From Ditylenchus dipsaci (lineage: Eukaryota; Nematoda; Chromadorea; Rhabditida; Anguinidae): a DNA stretch of 64,000 nucleotides. A program made the position numbers and the translations under genes. Each line of letters opens with the position of its first letter. The first letter of the stretch is position 1. Positions 37,701 through 49,700 of this stretch are shown piece after piece. The stretch covers positions 1-64,000 of the forward strand of contig SADC01001346.1 in the NCBI GenBank assembly GCA_004194705.1, read 5' to 3'. Under the pieces are notes generated by a model, which did no database searches, was not told where the DNA came from, and saw only the letters and a list, made by a program, of their open reading frames with translations.

Positions 37701-40700
37701 CTATTTCCTTCCTTTCGCACTCGATCAGTCAACTGATTGGCCGAAGACAAAGGAAAGCACCTGCCTTGGATACATTGACCTTGGTAGCACACCTCTGAAG
37801 ACCACTCGAATCCTTGACAATTTCCTCCATTTTTGACCATGGAGCTGCACACAGGATTGCTAGGTTGCGATCGATTGTCACAGAACAGAAACCTAGGGAC
37901 AAAAAAATATGAAAGCCACTAATGGTATTTTTGACTTCATACTCTGAACTGCATTCAGCTGATAATCCAGTCTTGCAAGTCGGTCTTGGCGCATACTCAT
38001 ACAAATTGTCGGTGTATTTGTTGGAAAGACCGTCTATATTGCGCATCGGTTCTAGCATACTCATGTAGTTGTAGCTGAAATGCCATTCAGGCATGCATTC
38101 TCCATTGTTGGCTGGGTAGTCCTGCAAAGGTGTTGATTATTGATGCACAAAATAGGGAAGTATTGGCGCCCTCACAGAAATAAGTAAAGAAAAAAAGTTT
38201 AGGGTTTACCAACCTCGGTAGCTTAATGCTAGGGCAGTGGAAGCCGGTGAAAGTCGTTCATCTGCCTAATTCCCACTTGAGGCTCTGTAAAAGGACGTTT
38301 CGTGGTTGTTTTTTTGTTATTTTTTAGGCTTTAGGGTGAGGCAAGAGGAAGTTTGGAAGGATTTAACCATGAGTCTAAGAAATGTTCTAGTCCGTCCTAA
38401 CATACGCTGTCCTGCCCTTGCCTGAGCCTAAAAAAACAAAATAACAACATTGGGAACAAGGCAAAAAACCCCTGATTTGGGATTGGCCCAATCTGGTCCG
38501 AAATTCCAATGATTTCGGTTTCGTCCATAGTTTTTGCAAAAGACAATAATTTAGGTCTTTAAAAGTGGCGACGGCGTGGCAAAAATTGAGCGATAAGATT
38601 TGCGACAGATGATTTATAAACAAAATGCTTAGTGCTAACCTTTTCTCGTTGTTGTCTGGTCTAAAAAACTTCTGTAATTTTCAGCTGTTTCACCAAACAG
38701 AGTAATATTTACCTGTTTTTTTTGCCTCCACATTTCCCAAATCGAGTCAACAAAACCATGATGCATAATGAACAAGGGATCGTTGCTGCTGCTGAACCTC
38801 TCCATCATGTCACCGCTGATGAAGTAGTGAGCATAATCATGAGAAAATTCCAGAAATCTGTCGTCAATTGTGTAATTGATGCAACTGTGGAGGGGGGGGA
38901 ATAAGCTAGTACTCTCCGAACATCTGTTTGGTTCATTATCCAATCGATTCTTGCTTCATTGAATAGTTCGCCGTCTTCTTCGTCACCAAGCAGTCTTTGG
39001 AAGGTGGGCCGACCCTGAACTTTTCAATACAGTCAACCCTCAATAAATCGATACTTTTGATAATCATGCATTCTAAGAGAGCCTAATGTGTCCAGCAACA
39101 AGCTATTACCAATCTGTTGGAAAAGTTCGGTAAAGACCATGGTTACACAACCTCCTGATGCGTTTCCAAATTGTAAATTATACATGAGAATTGAAAATTT
39201 GCAAGCCAAAAAACAGTTTAAATTTAAATTTACTAATAGAAATTTTAACCCAGAGTATTTTGCGGGGCCTACTATTTTTCAATACGGCCAGATAAAATTT
39301 TCTGAAACCTGCTTACATCCATGGTCTCCCAGTAAGCAAAAGGACCGGAAGTGACGTCTCCACTTTCTTTTTCTGAATCGCCCATCAAATGCTCAGAGAA
39401 CATAACAGAGTCGACAGGATTAGGCAGATTATTGTCCAAAGTGCTATCCCAATAAGGCAATCCTTGCATGTTTGGGTCAGTCATTCTGTAGACCATTTCC
39501 AGCCTTTTGATGAACTCTCTATGCCATGGAAAGAATCCAGGCCCTGAATGCACGCCACTTTTTCGATGGATTAGACTCAGGGCGTTGTACATTCCATTCT
39601 TTTTTAGGGTTTGCATATGGGTCTAAACCAAATAAGGTTAAAAAACTGTTGTGTTTACAGCAATTGCTTACAATAAAGTTGAATCTTTCCTCTTTGGTCA
39701 ATGTTCTAAACTCCTTGCGGACAGCTTTTTTGACCACTTTGCCTGAGGAAAGAGCACAAAATGCACCGGAATGTGTGCTTCTTGTGACGTACAAAGAGCC
39801 TAAAAATTGCGTTTTGAGGCAAATTTTACTTAATTTTACACATTTTATAAAGAAGAATTAGTTTGCAAGCAGGGCTGGTCAAGTCCTAGGCTAGGCATCC
39901 GATTTTTTTCAAAACTTTTCTGTCGTGTTTTGGCTTGTAGACAGAGCCGGAGCGAAATGTTTAAAATATTACAAGTGGATCTGCAACAAAATCGCGAAAA
40001 AGATCGGAGCTTGAGCCCTGGCTTTTAGATTTGCTAATGATGAAAAAGATAAAATTTAGTTTAGTCAACCGATTGCATAGACCGGTGGGAACTCAAGATT
40101 ATAAGTGAAAGCCGTGGATGAATTTCGACCAACAAAATATGAGTAAAAACTCTTGGGTCAGTCTTTGGCTGGAATTATACCTCCGAAAAGTTGGCATTGG
40201 CAATTCAGGTCCAAGCAGGTCAAGTAGGGTCTTAGCTGCAGTGGCCATTCAGCCGTGTCCTTCCTCTCTCCTTTAGGCAAATGGTGATGGCCAAACATAG
40301 CTACATGTTTACTGTCATCTTTGGAGGCTGGAGCTGGCACCACCCCCGCATTTTCTGAAGGCACCTTGTTCTTCCGTTTGCGCTTCTCTACCGCTTTAAC
40401 GAAGTCCTTTTTTGTTTGACTTCCTCTTCCTCAACGTTTTCTAGACCAGTCTCTCCTGGAGGTGGTCGAAACACCTTCAAATAAGTTGGACTTAGTAATT
40501 GTGTCAAATCTCACAAGCACGCACCTTGAAATGTGGTTGATGGTAGACCCGGAAGAAGGGCTGGTCCTGCCTGACCACATAGCTTTTACCATTCAGTTTC
40601 TCCGTCGTTTCTACAATATAACTGTAAGATAGGACAACACAAAATAGTTGAGCAAATATGAGAGAAAGCCATCTGGAAGTAGGGAGCAACATAATCTTGG

Positions 40701-43700
40701 TCTGGTCTACCTAAATTAATATACAGTTGAACCTGACTATAATACGCGTCCTTGGGACTGGCCACGTGCGCACTATAGCGAAGGATGCACTATAGCCAGG
40801 TCAAAAGATCAATGGGATCAATTTATAAGGGTATGTATTAAAAAAAATTATAAGCTACAAAAATCATATGATACCAACTAAGACTTCCGTAGCAGAAATC
40901 GTGAGGGCGCTTACACCAGCGGAAAATTAGTGGTTTAAAGGAACTTTTTGAATAACCTGATAAAGACAACAATATTTATAGATCGAACATGGCGCATTGG
41001 GGGGGGGAGGTATGATAAAAATATTTTTTTTCTAATCATCGTAATATATTCGCCTCATTATTCCAAATTCCAGCGAGCATACAGATATATAAAGATCATT
41101 ACGTAGCCCCATTCGTTTTTTCATAACGAGTTGTTATTACAGGTCCGCTTACTCGGCAAAAAAACTAGAATACAACAAGGAAAAATTGAGTCTTTTATGT
41201 TTTAGTTTTCTGTAGAAATACTACAAAAATTTCAGAGAATAAAGTTAAAAAATTACAAACTTTCTTGGCTAATTTTGTGTGCCAAAAGCCACCACCGAGA
41301 TTTTCAAATAAGCCGTGACTTCATTCATTTGTCTAAGTATAACTTGTTATTCTGAATCTGGACAGAAATAGGATTAGGAACTCTGAATCATAAATAAATT
41401 TACAAGTTCCGCCAAAAAATTAGATATAACCGCGGAAATCTTTACTAGCAATTATTGTCTGGACACGTGAGCACCCAATTGACTGAATTAGTGTTTATAT
41501 TATTCTCTCCAGTGTTTTTCCTTTGACTTAAAACCTAAAACTGTTAAATGGAGCAATAGTAGACATTTTGTTTTGAAAAGGTCTTCACTTTTCTTCTCTG
41601 GTGCCTCGAGTTGTTGCCCTTTTTGGGGTGTATTCTTATTCAGCGAATCGTGTACTGTTTGGGTTACTACCATTGAGCGCCCACTCATCTTTTGGTGATT
41701 ACAACACAATTGGTTTTCCTGTCTTAAATCATGTAATATTTTGAGAAGAACGTGCTGATAAAATAAATATGCAAAAAACAAATCCCGTTAATGAAATAAA
41801 TGATATTAGGAAAGCAAGGCGAAAAAAATTCAACCTTTTGCACAAAAAATATTTCGATTAAAATGATTAAAAAGTGTAAACATATGTATTTGGAAAATAT
41901 TAGAGGATTTTTTTTACAAAAAACCTAAGACTTTGTCTTACAACTTTCCAAACAACCGAACAAATAGAAGCGCAGTTAGGTCAGCGCACGTTACTAGCTT
42001 GCCCGGCTTAAAAGTTAACTACCTAAACTGTTCAAAAGGCATAATGGCGTTTGGTACTTTTTGTGCCGTTTATTTTTGCTGTATAATGCATGTTTTAATT
42101 TTTTTAAATTTAGGCGCAGAGTAGGCTAACGTGTGTTACAACTCCAAAAAATAAAAAATTAAAACAATCAAAGACACAAAGAAACAAAAGAAACTATCGA
42201 AAGAAAACGCGATTTCGAAAAAATGGCAGAAAAAGTACCAAACCAAAAAACAAAAACGACTTTTGCTCTAATTTTGACTGACAAGCAGTTCTGTAAATCT
42301 CAAAATTTCGACACTGGGCACCGCACCAAAATTTTTATGTAAGTTTAAATTAAATTTCAATTTGATTTTTTTCTGACATATTGACAGCGCGAAAAATATG
42401 TATTGGCATGGTATTTGAATCGCGATGAAAAACCTGTTTTTAATATTAAAATGGTCCAGAAAATTGTTTTGTGCCTCGTTCTTGCAAATGTAAATTGTAA
42501 AAAGAGACGTCTAAGGCTTGCAGACCGAGCAGGAACAGAAAGAATAGTTTGTAAAAACTCTCTGAGAAGAGTGAATTTTCGGTTAATTTGAGGACGGTTC
42601 CAGTGGTCTAAAGCTTTGACTTTTATGCATTCTTTTAAGATGAAGTAGCAATTCTGGAACCCCCAATTTAGATGTTTGTCTTGGTAGCACAGCTGATTTC
42701 AGACAATTTTCATTTTACGTTTTTCTTTAGTTTTAATTATTTCATATTTTAACATTAAAATTTCGTTAAAAACGGTAAAAACTCGGTTCGAAGCAAAAAA
42801 TAGCTTAGACCTTAGACAAAATTTTGGCAACGACTTCTAAATTTTCGGCACCGGGCACCGACTTTTGAAATCACGGCACCAGAAACCGACTTAAAAAATT
42901 TTGGATCCGGGCACCGCGAATGGCACCAGTGCGGTGCCAATTGCGGTGCGGTGCCGCACTGGTGGTTTTACAGCACTGCTGACAAGGCGCACAAGAAACT
43001 TCCTTGTGCGAGGAAAAAAAACATACATAAGAATTCAATTTTTGGCTATCAACTATATTTTTTCCTCCTATTTTCAGTTGAGAAACGCATTCAAGAGAAA
43101 GAGGAAGAGTTTGAGAACACCCGCAAAAACCACCAGCGAGCTATGGACAGCATGCAGGCTTCCCTGGAGAACGAATCCAAGGGCAAAGCTGAACTGTTGC
43201 GTGTCAAAAAGAAGTTGGAGTCGGACATCAACGACTTGGAGATTGCTCTGGACCATGCCAACAAGGCCAATGCTGATGCTCAGAAGAACATCAAACGCCA
43301 GATGGAACAGATCCGTGAACTCCAAATGCAGGTTTGCCACTCTTGTATCTGTAAATAGGTAGGAAGAGAGTGAATGCAGTCGGCGGATCAACTGCAGCTA
43401 TTGACCAGCTTCTAAATTTAAAAAAATGAAGTCTTTTTGTTTCTTACAAAAGAACATTTGCTTCCTCAAATTTTATGTTTTTTAAATGCAACGGATTAAG
43501 CCTTATAAGGGAGCCTTACACAGTGTCCGTGGGTTATTGAAAAACGTTATATACAGGGCTCCGAACTCAAAATTTTAAAATAAAGGACATTTAATCAAAA
43601 AGTACCATTTGATACAGTGCTTACTGCGTTTTGAGCACCGAGAATAAAAGTTTCGACGTAAAATCTTAAAAATTATAAAGATTTCAGGTCTTCGGACAAA

Positions 43701-46700
43701 TCAGGACAAATCGTTAAATAAAGGACGTTTCGGAGCCCTCTTATATACCGTTCGATAGCTCTTCGAAAATCCTAATTTGACTTAGACATTTATTCTGTCC
43801 ACGACTGTTTTTAAGGGCTTAAAAATTCATTTAAAAGTTGAGTAGAAACAATATACCTTTAATGATAACACGGTCAAATATTAGGTTGGCCGGAAACTAA
43901 TGATCGTTTTAATTAAACAACTGTTAATATCAATTTTATGATAATAACTCTTTCCTTTTAATACCATTTTGTAGCCCTGCATCTCTTATTTCAAATGGCA
44001 TATTACAATTAGCTTTATTATTTGGATAAGTCACCGTTTGGCTTCAAATACTTGTGAGGTTATTTTAAGAAATTTACCAGCGTTTTCATCACTTTCAGTG
44101 ATCAAATATTCAATTAAATTTTGAGCGTCACGACTAAATTTTATCACCATGTTGTAGCACAGCTCAAGAGCTCCAGAACCCATATAAAAGAATGGTTTTT
44201 GAAAATCTGAGTCTTGAGATATGGACTTTTGAAAAAAAATCAATTTCCTTAAAAAATGACAAAAATCCATTTAAAAAAAATGACAAAAAAAATCCAAAAA
44301 TCCAAGTCATTTTTTAAGGAAATTGATCTTTTCCAAAAGTTCATATGTCAAGACTCAAAATTTCAAAAACCATTCTGTAATATGAAGTTCTGTCGTATAA
44401 ACAAATTAATATGAATTTGTAGCTCCTGAGCTGCGCTACAACATGGTGATAAAACTTTGTGGTGACGCTCAAAATTTAATTAAACATTTGATCACCGAAA
44501 GTGATGAAAACGCTGGTAAATTTCTTAAAATAACCGGTAAAAAGACAACTGCCGACGATTCCAAGTGCCGACATCCAACTGCCGACGAATTACCAAATTC
44601 TGATTAAAAGAAAAGTTTTAGGTCATATTTTTATATAACGTCATATAACAAATATTTTGGTACAGAATAAGGCTTTGTACCAAGATAATAAAATAACATT
44701 TCGATACTTTTAAAAGGAGAACCTTTATATACGCATCGCCTAGGTCCTAGGTTAAATCACACTGGGTGCACACCCTATTTTTGTTGCTAACATGAGTTTC
44801 TAGGCTACCTACAAGTACCCTTTTTGACAATTTTCAAAGAGATTTAGGGCTGTATTGGGGCCGAAAAAGACCAAAAAGAGGTTAATTTTGTGCAAAAAAA
44901 AAGATGTTGAACATAGTTCTGAATACAGGGACCTACCGCGTAAATAAACTCTGGTATACATGTGTTTTCATGCATCCAGAGTCACTTTCGAGTGATTTGT
45001 GTCTAAGGTAAGTGAGTCTGCGCATCTCTAACTCTCAAGCCTCCTGCGCCCCCGAAGGGGCGCAGGGGCTTGGGGGCTTGGAGTTGAGATGCGCACACTT
45101 ACCTTAGATATGATTATGAGAATTACTCTTGATCATAAATGCATTTAGAGTCTCTTTTTGCCACGGCCCATGTTGAAAAACATGGTAAAACAGACAAAAA
45201 GTCAAAATTTCGCAACGCCTAAAACTCAATTAAAAGTTGAATTTTGATCAGAATTTGGTAATTCGTCGGCAGTTGGATCGTCGGCAGTTGGGTGTCGGCA
45301 GTTGGAATCGTCGGCAGTTGACCCTCGTTCAAAATAACCTCATAAGTGTTTGAAGCCAAACGGTGACTTATCCAAAATAATAAAGCTACAGTCGACACTC
45401 GATATAAGGACACTCGATATAAGGACAGAAGTTCGTCCCCGCTCGGGTCAGACACTTTTTTTAGCCCGATTTTCGAAAATTTTCACCGGTTTTGTTTTGT
45501 CAGTCTGGTTCCAAATATCGCAAGGATTCCGATTGTGCCGATCGTTTTTCAGAAATCCAGATTTTTTTCTTCTAAAAAAGCAAAAACTCGATATAAGGAC
45601 AGGGATTTTTGAAAAGCCTGTGTTTAAATCGAGTTTTTGCTTTTTTATAGGAAAAAAATCTGGATTTCTGAAAACGATCGGCAAAATCGGAATCCTTGCG
45701 ATATTTGGAACCAAACTGTCAAAACAAAACCGGTGAAAATTTTCGAAAATCGGGCTAAAAAAGTGTCTGACCGAGGCGGGAACGAACTTTTGCCGGTCCC
45801 CTGAGTGTCCTTATATCGAGAGTCGACTGTAATTGTAATATGCCATTTGAAATAAGAGATGCAGGGCTACAAAATGGTATTAAAAGAAAAGAGTTATTAT
45901 CATAAAACTGGTATTAAAGGACCATGGTTTTTGAACGCAGCGACATTTGTGAAATTTGAATTGGCGGGGACACTTTTTATCATTGAGACCAATTAAGTTT
46001 GAAAGTAAATTATTTTTTATTTGCATTGCAAATTTAAATTTTTATGCCTTAGTCCGCAATAATCATAATCTTATATAAGTAGTTATGGTGCAGTGAAAGT
46101 AGCTGAAGTCGTCCGATCGGAGTACCGTAAAAACGCCTACGCAAAAACGCCTACAGTAAAAAGGCCTACAGCAAAAACGCCTACGCAAAAACGCCTACAG
46201 TAAAAAGGCCTACGAAAAAACGCCTACGCAAAAAGGCCTACGCTAAAAGGCCTATAGTAAAAAGGCTACAACTGTTTCTAAACCTAATTTGATCTACAAA
46301 TGTCCTGAAATGCATTAAAATTGGATGTCTGTGTGACAAAAAGGCCTGAAAAGCCTTAGCCATGTTTCGATTTTAAAAAATTATAACCTTCTGTATATAT
46401 TCTATTTAAGTTCACGCTTCTATTGAAATTTCCATATTCTTTTCAGCGTTGGCATTCATTTGGGCAAAACTCATTTGGGCACCTCATTTTGGCGCCAATT
46501 TTAAAATGTCTAATTTCCTAACTCGAAACTGCGGGTTTCTGATTTTATTAGTGCATTCGTCCCCGGACACGTCAACTCGGGCGGCGGTCAGTTGTCCCTC
46601 CTCAAATTGACCCTCGGTCAATCGCTTCTGTGGTAAATGAGAGGATTTTTTTTAATTCAAAATAAATTTTATTCCGATTTGTTGGAACGTCACAGTGTTT

Positions 46701-49700
46701 CAATGGAGGTGGTAAATTCCTCACGGTGAATTCACCGTCCAGTAATTTCCCCTGTGGTTAATTAGCCTTTCCAAAATTGTGAGGTTACATGTTTAAATCC
46801 AAGTGACAGCAGACATTATTTTTTCTCAAATAACAGTAATACATTAGTATTAAAACTATGTTAGACGTGCTGTGACATGGCTGGGAATCAAACCCGCGAC
46901 CAGCTTTCACCGATTTCTGCTACTCGGGCAGTGGTCGGTTAAATCCGCGGCTAATTAGCTCCGTATTTTTTAAACCAATAATATTGCTATATTTTTGTCT
47001 AACTATCCTTGTTTTTCAAATGATTTTCTATGAACCAACCTCAGAAAATTGGAATTCTATTCGTTTCAGGACTGAAAAAATGTAGATATTTTATAGGCGT
47101 TTTTACTCTAGGCCTTTTTACTGTAGGCCTTTTTGCGTAGGCGTTTTTGTGTAGGCCTTTTTGCGTAGGCGTTTTTGTGTAGGCGTTTTTGCGTAGGCCT
47201 TTTTACTGTAGGCGTTTTTGCGTAGGCGTTTTTACTGGACACCGTCCGATCTGGCAATGTCAAGCAACGTTGGCCTCGACTAGTAAATGGTTCTTTATTT
47301 TGAAAAATTTTAAATGCAAACAAAAAATAATTTGGAAAATAATTGTTGAATATTTCAGAGTAAAAAAGTGTCCCCCGCCAATTAAAATTTCTCAAATGCC
47401 GCTGCGTGCAGAAACCATGGTCCTTTAACAGATGTTTAATTAAAACGATCATTAGTTTCCGGCCAACCTAATATTTGACCGTGTTATCATTGAAGTTATA
47501 TTGTTTCTACTCAAATAAGAATTTTCGGCGCTAGTAGCGAATATCACCCCCCCCCCCCCCAAGAATCGACCTTTTATTTGAATTGGCGGAAGACAATTCA
47601 AAACAAGTGGCAATCAGTGTTTTCATAATTAACACTAACTCCTAACACTAACCTAACTGTTAGTTTAGCAAACTTACACTTGATTTTTCTCGTTTTTGGT
47701 TAGGAAAACTGCGGAACCTGATATTTATGACCTTATAACAACTTTTCGCAAGGAATCAGATGCACATTACAGATTCACAAAACAATCACAAAAAGTGGGT
47801 AAAAACCAAAATTTATACCTTAAACTAACTGTTAGTTTAGTGTTAGTTTAGCCTTAAATCTGTAATGTGCATCTGATTCTTGCAAAAAGTTGTTATAAGG
47901 TCATAATATCAGATTCCGCAGTTTTCCTGACCAAAAACGAGAAAAATCAAGTGTTAGTTTGCTAAACTAACAGTTAGGTTAGTGTTAAGAGTTAGTGTTA
48001 ATTATGAAAACACTGGTGGCAATGGCCTTTTAAACTAGATTTTCATTTTTTATTATAATACAAAAACTCTCATATATTCGGCTTATCTCTCAAAAGCATT
48101 TTAAAAACTTTGAGATAATCCTATATTTGTAGGTGGAGGAGGAGCAACGCAACAGAGACGAAATCCGTGAACAATACCTTAACGCTGAGAAGCGATGCAC
48201 CATCCTGCAGTCCGAGAGAGAGGAGATGGCTGTTGCTTTGGAACAGGCTGAGAGAGCTCGCAAACAGGCTGAGTACGAGGCTCATGACCTGCGAGAGCAG
48301 GCCAATGATCTGGGTGCTCAAGTTAACACTTTGTCTGGACTCAAACGCAAAATGGAGGAGAACTGCAGGCACTTCATGTGAGTACCTTTTCTTAAATCAA
48401 AGTTTCTGGCTATTTGATATGATAATAATTTTTCAGTCCGATTTGGATGAGACTTTGAACGAGTACAAAGCAGCCGAGGAGCGCAGTAAGAAGGCCATGT
48501 CGGATGCCGCCAGACTGGCGGAGGAGTTGCGTCAGGAACAAGAGCACGCCATGCACATCGACCGAATGCGTAAGGGACTGGAGCAACAGGTTAAGGAGAT
48601 GCAGATCCGTCTGGACGAGGCTGAAGCAGCTGCTTTGAAGGGAGGCAAGAAAGTGATTGCCAAGCTGGAGCAACGCATCCGAGACCTAGGTATGATTAAT
48701 TTAGAAAAAAGTGAATTTAATTGAGTGAGAATTTCAATTAATAGAGTCAGAGTGTGACGGTGAACAAAGACGATTCCAGGAGGCCACCAAAAATCTTTCC
48801 AAGCACGAGGTTTGTGATAGTTTAATACAATACAGTCAAGTCTCGATTTAACGAAACTCTTGATTTAACGAACCTTTTTTGGTGGCTATTTGGCCACCGA
48901 TTAAATAAAATGACTAAAATAAGCTCTCGATTTAACGAAACCTTCGATTTAACGAACATTTTGGCGGTCCCAGGGGTTCGTTAAATCGAGACTTGACTGT
49001 ATATTTTTTAATTAAATTATTTAATGTTTCCTTGGCCATTTGCCATTTCAGTCAACCTTCGGCCGATAAACTTACATTTTCGGTAAACGAGCAGATAAAG
49101 GGCTGGTTCATTGAGAGTTGACTGTATTCAATCAGTTCGAATTTTTTGTAATTCTAATAATCCTAGAAACTTGTCTGTGTGACGCCAATCTCAAAAATTA
49201 AAATAATAAAATAATTTGATGAAATAGATGAATTTTTTTTTTGGAAAAATAAGGCTCTGTTAACAGTTGGATTCTAATCAAATTTCTATATTTCTCTAAA
49301 AATAAGGAATATAGTCGACGCTCTCTATAAGATACACGGTGTACCATACACCATAAACTTCGTTCACGCCTTGGAGCGAAACTTTTTTAACCTGGTTTCT
49401 GAAATGTTTTGCCAGCTGTGATTCGTCAGTCTAGTCGGAAATATCGCAAGGATTCCAATCTTACCGATCGTTTTTGCAATTGACAAAAGCTTTGCAGTAA
49501 GACCCGCGACGCTCTCTATAAGATACACCTTTTTAAAATTTAGGTTTTCAAGATTCACCTTTTTAAGATTTAGGTTATCCTATAGAGATCGTCGCGGGTC
49601 TTACTCGCAAGACTTTTGTCGATTGTAAAAACAATCGGTAAAATCGGAATCCTTGCGATATTTCCGACTAGACTGACGAATCACAGCTGGCAAAACATTT

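Larger units (their letters stand above)
43838..47512. mobile_element. Multi-level nested foldback (intron 27)
   Basis: The outermost arms, GAGTAGAAACAATAT...GGTTGGCCGGAAAC and complement, occupy 43838-43960 and 47435-47512. Inside lie a second foldback (arms at 43930-44530, resumed at 45330-45910), a third with GTCGGCAGTTG words (44535-44620 and 45240-45320), the GCGCATCTCTAAC hairpin (45002-45113), a pogo-like MITE (45387-45831) and a TTAA element (45914-47428). Related arm segments are split by younger elements, so the order of insertion can be read. Confidence 0.65.

Noticed and set aside
46857..46930. tRNA-like B box (GGTTTGATTCCC) on the minus strand
   Set aside because: No matching acceptor stem, anticodon arm or A box could be folded around it. 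At most it is a tRNA-derived fragment within the TTAA element.
46120..47240. CRISPR-like tandem AAAACGCCTACG arrays
   Set aside because: The units are contiguous without unique spacers and are mirrored in a transposon. They are minisatellites in eukaryotic DNA.
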